Assembly (NCBI GenBank): GCA_019352035.1
Contig: JABBNZ010000012.1
Span: forward strand, 1-64,000
DNA from: Pseudomonadota bacterium
GTDB taxonomy: Bacteria > Pseudomonadota > Gammaproteobacteria > Steroidobacterales > Steroidobacteraceae
Reading direction: 5' to 3'
Length of the DNA: 64,000 nucleotides
This document shows, in pieces, positions 54,547 through 62,651 of this stretch. How positions within the stretch are numbered: the stretch's first letter is position 1; each line of letters opens with the position of its first letter. Below the pieces are notes generated by a model, which worked only from the letters and a program-made list of their open reading frames with translations, did not search any database and was not told the DNA's origin. The position numbers and the translations under genes are program-made.

Positions 54547-56718
54547 TCAATAGAAGCTCCTGCTCAATGTCAGGGAAACGTTCCGGGGATTGCCCGGCGT
54601 GATGCGCACGGCGCTGAAGGCGCTCTGGTAGTACTGCTTGTCGAGCAGGTTCGAGACCTTGAACGAGACACTGTAGGTATCGGCGTCGTAGTAGAGGCCC
54701 GTGTCGACCGTGGTGTAGCCGGGCATGATGAAGTCGTATGCGAACGCGGCGTTCGGGAGATTGCCGACCCTCTCGGAGCGGTAGATCACTCCCAGCATCC
54801 ACCCGATGTTGCTGAAGCGGCCTGGAAGCTGGATCCGCGAGAGAATGCTCCCGCTGTTGCGCGGCGCGTTGAGCGGCATCGAGCCGACATCGGCCTTCGC
54901 GGCATTCGCAATGATGCGGGCATCGACGAGGGCGTAGTTGGCGCTGAGCTGCCACCAATTGGTGGGCCGGAAATCGAGCTCGAGCTCCGCGCCGCGGCTG
55001 CGCACGGCCCCGATCTGCTCGTAGAGGCCCGTGATGCCCACCTCCTGGATGAGGTTGACCTCCTTGATGTTGAACAGTGACACCGTCGCCGTGGCCCTGC
55101 CGCCCGTGCTGGCGAACTTGGCGCCCACCTCCTCCTGGGAGGCGGTCTGCGCCTGCAGCGTCTGACCGGGGACGACCGACTGCGCGGTGGGCGATGGCGG
55201 CACGAAGGAGGTGCTGTAACTGGCGTAGAGCGACCATTGCTCATCGGGCTGATAGATGACCCCGCCCATCGGGAGGGCGGACGTGAAGCTTCTGGACCGG
55301 GTCGGCTTCACCAGCCGCAGGTCCTTCTGTTCCTCCCGGACTTGCTGGTAACGGGCGCCGACCACTCCCTTCCAGTGCCGCGAGAATGTGAGCAGGTCCG
55401 TCGCATAGGCGCCGTACGCCTTCGCCGTCGCCCACTCGTGCGCCTGGGGCGGCTCCGTGGCCGGGGGCGTGTCGCTGTAGCCGATGACCGGATCGTAGAT
55501 ATTGATGTCGAGCAGCGGGCTCTTGAAGTCGCGGATCCGGTTGTAATCCTCGATCGTCTGCCCGTAGGTGACGCCGGCGAGCAGCCGGTGGGCGATCGGT
55601 CCGGTATGGAACAGGTCCGTGGCCGAGGTATCGATGAAGTTGATGTGGTGGTGATTGTCCTGCTGACGGTCGACGCGCTCCAGGGTCGTCAGATTCTTCA
55701 GCACCGTGCCGTTGTCGAAGCCGGTCTCATAGTCTTCCGAGTACACCGAGCGCGCGTTGAAGTCCCAGCTGAGCGAGTGGGAGAAGGCGTGATGCACGAG
55801 GAGGGTGGCCGTCTCGCCCTTCTCCATCTCCTTGTCCTGCGGATTCTGATATCGGGTGCTGATCGGCGCGATGAGCTGGCTCTTGAAGGCCGGCGCCACC
55901 AGGCCCTGGTCCCAGCTGTCATTGCCGTGGCGGAATTCGAGCAGCAGTGTCGCCTTCGTTCGGGCGGAGACGTTCCAGGTGAGGCTCGGCGCGAACATGA
56001 AGTCCTTGTCGAGCACGAAGGCTCGGAAGGACTGCTGGTTCGTATACTGCACGATGGCCCGGCCGAGGAACCGGTGATCGCCGTCCAGGGGACCGGTGGT
56101 ATCGACGATGCCCGTGTAGCCGTTCTTGCTGCCAAACGGGATGCCGTCGCCGGCGAAGGTGTTGGCGCGCAGATCCACGCTGGTCTCGTAGTGGCCCTGC
56201 GGCTTCTTGGTGATGAGATTGATGAAGCCGCCCGGCTGATTCTGACCATAGAGCACGGAGGCGGGGCCCTTCACCACCTCCACCCGCGCGATGTCGGCGG
56301 TTTCGGGTGAGGCAGTGCGTGCCGGCAGGCCCGGAAGCCCGTCCATGAGCACGGAGTTCGGATCCGTGGAGCCGCTGGTGAAGCCGCGGATCGTGATGTC
56401 GTAGCCCGAGGGACCGGCGCGCTGCACATCGGACATGTAACCGTAGAGATCGGTGAGGCGGGTCGTGTCGACCGCCTGCATGAACGCTTGGCTGTAGTTT
56501 TCGAGGGAGAACGGCACATCGCGGACCGGAACGTTCATCTTCAGGCCGCTCTTTCCGCCCGGCCGGATGAAGTTCGCGCTCACGGTGACCTGCTGCAGCT
56601 GCAGCGCCGGTGCCGCCGGGCCGGCCGCGGCGTTTTGCGCCGCGGCGACTGGCGCCAGAGCGCAGCAGGACGCCGGCCCGAGAATGAGTCCCGCAATCAG
56701 CTTGATTCTGATCGTCAT
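54547..56718 (-). CDS. TonB-dependent siderophore-type outer-membrane receptor
   Basis: 723 residues: signal peptide 1-27, plug domain about 40-165 with DITIRGFTSGSTDPNSVLMDG and VEVVKGPASVLYGQNQPGGFIN, then a 22-strand barrel ending in the aromatic LSRSFY. The plug sequence is of the ferric-siderophore class, but no Fur box is evident upstream. The substrate could also be another metal chelate or cofactor. ATG with AGGGGGAT ribosome-binding site. It opens the seven-gene island operon, 77 bp before binding protein 4. Confidence 0.93.
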   Translation of the reverse strand: MTIRIKLIAGLILGPASCCALAPVAAAQNAAAGPAAPALQLQQVTVSANFIRPGGKSGLKMNVPVRDVPFSLENYSQAFMQAVDTTRLTDLYGYMSDVQRAGPSGYDITIRGFTSGSTDPNSVLMDGLPGLPARTASPETADIARVEVVKGPASVLYGQNQPGGFINLITKKPQGHYETSVDLRANTFAGDGIPFGSKNGYTGIVDTTGPLDGDHRFLGRAIVQYTNQQSFRAFVLDKDFMFAPSLTWNVSARTKATLLLEFRHGNDSWDQGLVAPAFKSQLIAPISTRYQNPQDKEMEKGETATLLVHHAFSHSLSWDFNARSVYSEDYETGFDNGTVLKNLTTLERVDRQQDNHHHINFIDTSATDLFHTGPIAHRLLAGVTYGQTIEDYNRIRDFKSPLLDINIYDPVIGYSDTPPATEPPQAHEWATAKAYGAYATDLLTFSRHWKGVVGARYQQVREEQKDLRLVKPTRSRSFTSALPMGGVIYQPDEQWSLYASYSTSFVPPSPTAQSVVPGQTLQAQTASQEEVGAKFASTGGRATATVSLFNIKEVNLIQEVGITGLYEQIGAVRSRGAELELDFRPTNWWQLSANYALVDARIIANAAKADVGSMPLNAPRNSGSILSRIQLPGRFSNIGWMLGVIYRSERVGNLPNAAFAYDFIMPGYTTVDTGLYYDADTYSVSFKVSNLLDKQYYQSAFSAVRITPGNPRNVSLTLSRSFY

Positions 56719-56990
56719 TGCGATCCCCCTGCGCGGCCTTCGATTTTTGCCGCTTCGTATACCCGCATTCTTGGCGCGGCGCGCTCCCCTGGCGATAACC
56801 CCTTCGGGCTAGGCCGCGGCCGGGCGGGCGATCCGGCCCGGGCATCGCCGCCCGCCGCCGGGGCGACGGGGTCCGCCGCCCGGCGCGATTTCAGGATTAT
56901 TTAATCTGGCCATGATGCAATGACCGCGAGCCGGATCCCGGTCGCTGACCCGGGCTTCGCGGCGAGACTGTCCATTGGGGGGGGTGGAGC
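56719..56990. other. Divergent control region of the island operon and LuxR regulator
   Basis: 272 bp between the TonB receptor and the LuxR-type regulator, transcribed apart. It contains an imperfect 10-bp hairpin GGGCGGGCGAT ... ATCGCCGCCC (56822-56853), a GC-rich stretch, and an AT-rich GGATTATTTAATC (56893-56905) that could be a -10 for the regulator. No GATAAT-type Fur box seen. This is the natural target for the regulator. Confidence 0.45.
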
Positions 56991-57704
56991 ATGACGGCGG
57001 ATCGCGCCAACGAGGCTTCCTCGGGGCCCGCAGCCCCGGCCAAGATCATCATCGCGGATGATCATCCGCTGGTGTGCGCGGCTCTGACGCACACCCTGCG
57101 CGCGGCAATGCCTTGCGCGACGGTGCTCACGGCCGCCAGCCTGAGTGCCGTCGAAGCTGCCCTTGCAGAGCATCCCGACCTCGACCTGGCCCTCCTCGAT
57201 CTGCACATGCCCGGGGCGCGGGGATTTTCCGTGCTCCTGCTGCTTCGAGGTCAGCGCCCGGAACTGCCGGTCATCGTCGTCTCCTCCAACGACCATCCGC
57301 GCACGATTGCCCGCGCCCGGCAATTCGGCGCTGCGGGATTTCTACCAAAATCCGCCCCAATCGCGGAAATGCTGGCCGCGATCGCCAGCGTGATGGCCGG
57401 AGGGGCCTGCTTCCCCCGTCATGAGGTAATGCGCTGCGACGACGATGCGAAGCTCGCCGCGAAACTCGCGCAGCTCACACCGCAACAGATGCGCGTGCTC
57501 ATGTGCATCGCCGACGGCTTGCTCAACAAACAGATCGCGCACGAGTTGCGCCTCGCCGAAAACACCGTCAAAGTGCACGTCGCCGCCGTGCTGCACAAAC
57601 TGGGCTGCCATACCCGCACGCACGCCGCTCTGCTCGCCAAATGCCTCGAGGCTGAAGGCCCCGCGCCCCACCGCATCGTCCCCGAAGCCATCGGCGCAAG
57701 TTGA
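56991..57704 (+). CDS. LuxR/NarL-type response regulator
   Basis: A 237-residue regulator: receiver with IIADDHPL, LALLDLHMPGARG, VVSSND and LPKSA, then a LuxR helix-turn-helix LTPQQMRVLMCIADGLLNKQIAHELRLAENTVKVHV. ATG with GGTGGAG. Convergent with the hybrid kinase gene, 38 bp apart, and divergent from the TonB operon, so it is probably the output regulator of that kinase controlling the operon. Confidence 0.92.
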   Translation: MTADRANEASSGPAAPAKIIIADDHPLVCAALTHTLRAAMPCATVLTAASLSAVEAALAEHPDLDLALLDLHMPGARGFSVLLLLRGQRPELPVIVVSSNDHPRTIARARQFGAAGFLPKSAPIAEMLAAIASVMAGGACFPRHEVMRCDDDAKLAAKLAQLTPQQMRVLMCIADGLLNKQIAHELRLAENTVKVHVAAVLHKLGCHTRTHAALLAKCLEAEGPAPHRIVPEAIGAS

Positions 57705-57742
57705 GGCCGGCAAAGCGCCTCCTCTTGATCGAGGCTCCGAGC

Positions 57743-59923
57743 TCAAACGCGCGACGCGCTGCGCGTCAGCATATGCGCAACCGCCGCCCGAAGCTTCGAT
57801 GGACTGGCCGGCTTTGCGAGAAAGCCCCACCCGTTCGCCTGAATTTTCTGGCGCACCGCCGGATCCCGCTCGGCCGAGACGACCAATACCGGCACCTCGG
57901 CACCCCACATGCGGAACAATTCGGGCACCCACTCGGGCCCGGTGCCGTCCGGCAGCCGGTAATCCAGCAACAGCAGGTCCGGCGCCTGCGCATCCTCGGC
58001 CGCGACCCGCAGCGCCTCCTCCCCGCTGGAGGCCAGCACGACCTCGCACCCCCATCCGGTCAGGAGGCCCTGCAGGCTCTCACGTACACGAGGATCGTCC
58101 TCGACCGACCAGATGCGGCGGCCCCGCAGCGGCATTGAGTCATCATGCATCCGGGCCTGCGCGCGGCTCGGCTGTGGATCGCGCGATGCAAGCACTTTCC
58201 CCCTCGCCGCCGCTTTGACCAGCGGCACCTCGACGAAGAACACACTGCCCAAGCCGCGCCAGGAGCGCAGGCCGATCCGGTGCCCCAGGCGCTTCGCGAC
58301 CCTCTCCACGATTGCGAGTCCGAGACCGGCGCCGCCCCCGGCCGGCTGACCGGAGTCCAGTCGCTGAAACTCGAGAAAGATCCGGCGATGATGCTCCGGT
58401 GCGATGCCCGGACCGCTGTCCCAGACCTCGATCCGCAGCGACCCGCCGGCACGGCGGCATCCCATGAGAACACGGCCGCGGCGACTGTAGCGTACTGCGT
58501 TGGAAAGGTAGTTTTGCAGGATGCGTCGCAGCAATGCCTCGTCAGAGTGGATCACCGCGCCGCACCGCATCACGCGCAACCGGATTCCGCGGGCACTCGC
58601 AATGATGCCGAACTCCCGCCCGAGGGTCTCGAGCAACGTGTGCAGCTCGAAATCACGCTCATGTACCTCGAATGTGCCCGACTCGAGCCGCGAAATGTCG
58701 AGCAGGGTCGAGAGGATCTCATCCTCCGCCTCGAGCGCGCTGTCGATGCCACTCAGCACCTCCCTGTCTGCTGGTGACGTCAGACGCGCACGCGCGGCAT
58801 CTACGAACATACGCGCAGCATTGAGAGGCTGCATGAGATCATGGACCGCGGCGGCGACGAAGCTCGTCTTCGACCGGTTGGCCTGCTCGGCTTCCGCTCT
58901 CGCAGCTTCGAGCGCACGGGTGCTCCGAGCGATGCGCCGTGCGAACCCGCGCGCAACCAGCGCCGAGATCCCCGTCACGGCCAACGTGGTCAGGCCCAGC
59001 AGCAGCCACGCATAGCGGTTCGCCTGCGACACCGCCGCCATGCTCTCGGCCTGCTGTTGTTGCGCGACGACGATCCAGCCAAAGTCTGTATGGCGAATTT
59101 GGGCGATCCTGGCGGAGCCCCTGAATCGGTAATGATAAAAGCCGTCGCCGCGTTGAGCGGCGGCGTACGCCGGACGGCTGCGAAAGTTGCGCAGCCTGCT
59201 CAGCATCGCCACACCCCGGTCCGCGATCAGCAGACCCCGGTTGGTCATGAGGAAGGCGTGACCCGTGCGTCCAAGCCGCGCGGACGTCACCGCTTGCGTG
59301 ACATGGTCGAGGGTCGCGGCCTCGATCAGCATGCCCTCGAGCTTGCCGCCGGGTGCCTTGATGGGGACGGCCAGCAGCAACGCCGGAAGATGTGACGTGC
59401 GCCCGATCTGGATCTCCACGCCGTAGGGCCTGCCGACCAATAATTCCCTGAAGTACTCCCTGTCGCCATACCAGTTCGGGCGGCGGCCGTCGCTTCGCGC
59501 GACGTTCCAACCCGTCAGATTCACCGTATGGATCAGGTAAGCCCAAGGAAGCTGGGCGCTCAGACTCTTGATGGCGCGCTGCTGCAGCCGGGCATTCATG
59601 GAGCGCATCGACGCCTCGCCCGCGGCGAGCTGGAGAACCGAGAGGTTCAGTCGAATCCAGTCATCGACCTGCTGAACCGCTCTGTCCGCGAAGAGCTGCA
59701 GCCGCTGGCGCGCCTCGACCTCCCCGTTGTTGATCATCCGCTGCCGTTCGAGCTGCCAAAACGCGGTGAGCGGCAGCAGTGCGACCAGGAGCAGCGCGAT
59801 CAGCAGGCGCGGGAAGATGCCCGCACCGAGCCGCCAAAGCCCTCGGCGGGGGCCGCCGCCGCCCTCCCCGGCTCCGCTCACGGCGGCACGATCGATCGTG
59901 GACTTGGAACCGAGAAGAGTCAT
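57743..59923 (-). CDS. Hybrid sensor histidine kinase with periplasmic Cache-like domain and C-terminal receiver
   Basis: 726 residues from ATG 59921-59923: TM1 about 38-57, a ~240-residue periplasmic domain of dCache kind (WIRLNLSVLQLAAGE ... DREYFRELL ... PALLLAVPI), TM2 about 310-330, coiled linker, H-box AAAVHDLMQPLNAARMF, N-box LQNYLSNAVRYS, G1 WDSGPGIAPEHHRRIF, G2 GAGLGLAIVERVA, then a receiver (LLLLDYRLPDGTG). The HDLMQPLNA H-box is of the type used with LuxR regulators in Pseudomonas alcohol-oxidation circuits. An upstream start at 60055 would overlap ribE. Likely senses the ligand handled by the island. Confidence 0.9.
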   Translation of the reverse strand: MTLLGSKSTIDRAAVSGAGEGGGGPRRGLWRLGAGIFPRLLIALLLVALLPLTAFWQLERQRMINNGEVEARQRLQLFADRAVQQVDDWIRLNLSVLQLAAGEASMRSMNARLQQRAIKSLSAQLPWAYLIHTVNLTGWNVARSDGRRPNWYGDREYFRELLVGRPYGVEIQIGRTSHLPALLLAVPIKAPGGKLEGMLIEAATLDHVTQAVTSARLGRTGHAFLMTNRGLLIADRGVAMLSRLRNFRSRPAYAAAQRGDGFYHYRFRGSARIAQIRHTDFGWIVVAQQQQAESMAAVSQANRYAWLLLGLTTLAVTGISALVARGFARRIARSTRALEAARAEAEQANRSKTSFVAAAVHDLMQPLNAARMFVDAARARLTSPADREVLSGIDSALEAEDEILSTLLDISRLESGTFEVHERDFELHTLLETLGREFGIIASARGIRLRVMRCGAVIHSDEALLRRILQNYLSNAVRYSRRGRVLMGCRRAGGSLRIEVWDSGPGIAPEHHRRIFLEFQRLDSGQPAGGGAGLGLAIVERVAKRLGHRIGLRSWRGLGSVFFVEVPLVKAAARGKVLASRDPQPSRAQARMHDDSMPLRGRRIWSVEDDPRVRESLQGLLTGWGCEVVLASSGEEALRVAAEDAQAPDLLLLDYRLPDGTGPEWVPELFRMWGAEVPVLVVSAERDPAVRQKIQANGWGFLAKPASPSKLRAAVAHMLTRSASRV

Positions 59924-60005
59924 TGAGTCGATCTTGCTCGCTCCCGGACCGGTCTGCTCGGTCGCCAAGTATCTTGGGCGAAAGACCCGTGTCGCAGTCC
60001 CTGGC

Positions 60006-60620
60006 TCACCGCGGCTGTTGCAGCGAAGCAGCCTCCCCCAGAAGCCGCTCGACATATCGGGCGATCTGGTCGATCTCGATGTTGACCCGAGTACCGAGCC
60101 GGAGGGCTCCGAGCGTGGTCACTTCCTGGGTGTGGGGGATGAGGTTGACGCCGAACGTGGCACCCTGGACTTCGTTCACCGTGAGACTCACGCCGTCGAG
60201 GGTGACGGAGCCTTTGCGGGCGATGTAGCGGGCCAAGGCGGGCGGCGCGGCGATCTCGATTCGGGTGGAGCGCGCATCGCCGCTGATCGCGGCAATCCCG
60301 CCCACGCCGTCCACGTGACCGGAAACCAGATGCCCGCCAAGGGGATCGCCCGCCTTGAGCGACGGCTCGAGATTGACCGGCGAGCCGGGTGTCAGATCAC
60401 CGAGCGTCGTCAGCGAGAGGGTCTCGCGAGACACGTCCGCGGCGAACGTGCGATCGCGCAGCTCGACTGCCGTGAGGCAACAGCCCTGCACACAGATGCT
60501 GTCGCCGACGTTCATTCCAGATGAGTCGAGTCTATCGAAAGCGATCAGCAGCCGGTCATCTCCACCGCGAGCCTCACGACTCAACACCCTGCCGACGTCT
60601 TGAACGATGCCTGTGAACAT
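60006..60620 (-). CDS. ribE: Riboflavin synthase alpha chain
   Basis: 204 residues with two lumazine-binding repeats (MFTGIVQDVG...GCCLTAVE; GHLVSGHVDG...VSLTVNEV). It dismutates lumazine to riboflavin. ATG 60618-60620. It would normally be followed by ribB; here the island's hybrid kinase begins 83 bp further on. A family A repeat separates it from ribD. Confidence 0.96.
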   Translation of the reverse strand: MFTGIVQDVGRVLSREARGGDDRLLIAFDRLDSSGMNVGDSICVQGCCLTAVELRDRTFAADVSRETLSLTTLGDLTPGSPVNLEPSLKAGDPLGGHLVSGHVDGVGGIAAISGDARSTRIEIAAPPALARYIARKGSVTLDGVSLTVNEVQGATFGVNLIPHTQEVTTLGALRLGTRVNIEIDQIARYVERLLGEAASLQQPR

Positions 60621-60640
60621 TCGCTGCCGTCCTCTTGTTT

Positions 60641-60868
60641 AGAAGCGCTGGATCCGGACTTTGCGCTGCGCAGTCCCTGCTCCGCGCAAAGCTCCGGGGT
60701 GTCCATCCATGGCCACCCGTGCGACGCATGCGTCGCACCCTGCCCGGTCCAGCGCGCCGCGGGCAAAAAGCGCGGTTTTTTGCCCCCGGCTCCGCCACCT
60801 GGCGGCGGCGAGGCACCTCCGTGTGCCTGTCACAGGCTCGTGCCGCTTCACGATTCGGGGTGGACGAG
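60641..60868 (-). repeat. Dispersed two-hairpin repeat, family A copy 5 (long form, opposite orientation)
   Basis: Reads on the minus strand like copy 1, including the ~90-bp insert with the 20-bp perfect palindrome GTGCGACGCATGCGTCGCAC (60719-60738). Hairpin 1 is GGGCAAAAA-GCGCGG-TTTTTTGCCC (60761-60785). The block TGTGACAGGCACACGGAGGT is present in reverse. It fills the ribD-ribE gap and is inverted relative to copy 4, so the two bracket ribE plus the island. Confidence 0.88.
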
Positions 60869-60881
60869 CGTCCATGGGCAA

Positions 60882-62048
60882 CTACTGCAGGGCCTGTCGC
60901 GGGCGGAGGCGCAACCGTATGTCTTCACCGATCTGACGCGTGTCGACCACGATGAAGCCGGGCGCTTCGTGGAGATTGCGCAGCTCCCCCATCTCGACCA
61001 GCGGCCGCGCCTGGGGTCCGAGCAGTTTCGGCGCGATGTAAAGGATCAGCTCATCGACGAGCCCCTGGCGCAGCAGCGCCCCGGCGAGACCGGGTCCCGC
61101 CTCGACCCACAGCTCGTTGATCTCACGCCGGCCGAGCCGGTCGAGCACATCGGGCAGGCTCAGTCGGGCCCGGCCGGGGCCCGTCGCCGGCGCAGCGCCA
61201 TGCTCCGCAGGCACCTCCTCGATTTCGGCGCCGCGCTCCGCGAGCCCAGCGTGCCGGGTAGCGCGCGCGGTCTCCATTTCGCGGTGATCTGCCGCAGTCA
61301 TGATGAGAACGCCGCCGCCGGTCCCCAGCATCCGCGCGCTCGGCGGAGTCTGCAAACGGGCGTCGAGAATGACACGCAGGGGCGCGGACCGCGGGCCTGC
61401 GGCAGGAGGGTCCGGCAGCCGCACATCGAGCCGCGGGTCATCCGCGAGCACCGTGCCGATGCCCGTCAGAATCGCAGAGCTCCGCGCGCGCCAGTGCTGC
61501 ACGTCCTCGCGGGCGGGCGGTCCGGTGATCCACTGGCTCTCGCCGTTGGCGAGTGCGGTGCGGCCGTCCAGACTCATCGCCAGCTTCACCCGCACCCACG
61601 GCCGGCCGCAGCGCATGCGCTTGAGGAATCCGGGATTGATCTCGGCGGCTTCGGCCGCCATCAGACCCGAATCGACCGCCACACCTGCGCGGCGCAACGC
61701 TTCCGCCCCCCGGCCGCTCACGCGCGGATTGGGATCTTCCAGAGCAAATACGACGCGCGCCACGCGTGCGGCGATCAATGCATCGATACACGGGGGCGTC
61801 CGGCCATGATGGCTGCACGGCTCCAAAGTGACATAGGCGCTAGCGCCGGCAGCCTTGCGTCCGGCCACACGCAGAGCGTTGATCTCCGCGTGAGGCGCGC
61901 CCGCGCGCTCGTGCCATCCCTCGCCGACTACCTCCTCACCCTGTGCGATGACGCAGCCGACCCGCGGGTTTGGATGAGTCGTCTCGAGACCGCGCTCGGC
62001 GAGCTCGAGCGCGCGCGCCATCGCTCGGCGGTCAAAGTCCGTGAACAT
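60882..62048 (-). CDS. ribD: Bifunctional pyrimidine deaminase / reductase
   Basis: 388 residues. Deaminase domain (1-145) with zinc ligands in GAPHAEINAL and LEPCSHHGRTPPC; reductase domain from about 150 with VKLAMSLDGRTA and WITG. It performs the second and third steps of riboflavin synthesis. ATG 62046-62048, 12 bp after nrdR. Confidence 0.97.
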   Translation of the reverse strand: MFTDFDRRAMARALELAERGLETTHPNPRVGCVIAQGEEVVGEGWHERAGAPHAEINALRVAGRKAAGASAYVTLEPCSHHGRTPPCIDALIAARVARVVFALEDPNPRVSGRGAEALRRAGVAVDSGLMAAEAAEINPGFLKRMRCGRPWVRVKLAMSLDGRTALANGESQWITGPPAREDVQHWRARSSAILTGIGTVLADDPRLDVRLPDPPAAGPRSAPLRVILDARLQTPPSARMLGTGGGVLIMTAADHREMETARATRHAGLAERGAEIEEVPAEHGAAPATGPGRARLSLPDVLDRLGRREINELWVEAGPGLAGALLRQGLVDELILYIAPKLLGPQARPLVEMGELRNLHEAPGFIVVDTRQIGEDIRLRLRPRQALQ

Positions 62049-62060
62049 CGGCCGGCCCTC

Positions 62061-62648
62061 TCACTTGTGCCCTTCCTCCGCGCCGCGCTCCTGCGAGGGC
62101 GGCGACTCGGGCGGCAGCAGGGAGAGCTGGTCGCGGTCCTGCGCCGGCTGCCGCGTTGCGGGGCGCTTCGGCTCGCGCGGCCCCGGCGTGGCCAAGCTCG
62201 GGTCGCGAAGCCTGCGGATCTCCTCGTGGAAGGCTTCGACATCCTCGAAGTGCCGGTAGACGGATGCGAAGCGCACGTACGCCACTTCATCGAGCTGCCG
62301 CAGCTCCTCCATGACGAGCTCGCCCACGGCCCGTGACGGCACTTCCCGATCACCGAGAACGCGCACCTTGTGCGCAATGCGGCTCACCGCCTCATCCACC
62401 TGCGCGCGTGGCACCGGACGCTTCTCGAGCGCTTTCTCCATGCCGGAGCGCAGCTTGCCTTCGTCGAAGGGCTCGCGCGTTCGGTCGCCCTTGACGACCA
62501 TGGGCATCACGAGCTCGGCGGTCTCGAAGGTCGTGAACCGCTCGCCGCAGGAGAGGCACTCGCGGCGGCGGCGGATCTGCCGCCCTTCGCCGGCCAGGCG
62601 GGAGTCGGTTACCTTCGTCTCGATGTGGCCGCAGAATGGGCAGTACAC
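62061..62648 (-). CDS. nrdR: Transcriptional repressor of ribonucleotide reductase genes
   Basis: 195 residues. Zinc ribbon at the start (MYCPFCGH...[15 protein letters not shown]) and ATP-cone domain ([30 protein letters not shown]). NrdR usually ends near 150-160 residues; here a ~45-residue Pro/Glu/Arg-rich tail is added. NrdR binds NrdR boxes in nrd promoters in response to dATP/ATP. It lies between glyA and ribD as in many Gammaproteobacteria. Confidence 0.96.
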   Translation of the reverse strand: MYCPFCGHIETKVTDSRLAGEGRQIRRRRECLSCGERFTTFETAELVMPMVVKGDRTREPFDEGKLRSGMEKALEKRPVPRAQVDEAVSRIAHKVRVLGDREVPSRAVGELVMEELRQLDEVAYVRFASVYRHFEDVEAFHEEIRRLRDPSLATPGPREPKRPATRQPAQDRDQLSLLPPESPPSQERGAEEGHK

Positions 62649-62651
62649 GGA

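Noticed and set aside
56719-56990. Fur box upstream of the TonB receptor
   Set aside because: No 19-bp GATAATGATAATCATTATC-like sequence is visible, although the receptor looks siderophore-type.
46905-60005. Island as an integrative mobile element
   Set aside because: No integrase, transposase, tRNA or attachment-type direct repeats at the edges; only the dispersed repeats are present.
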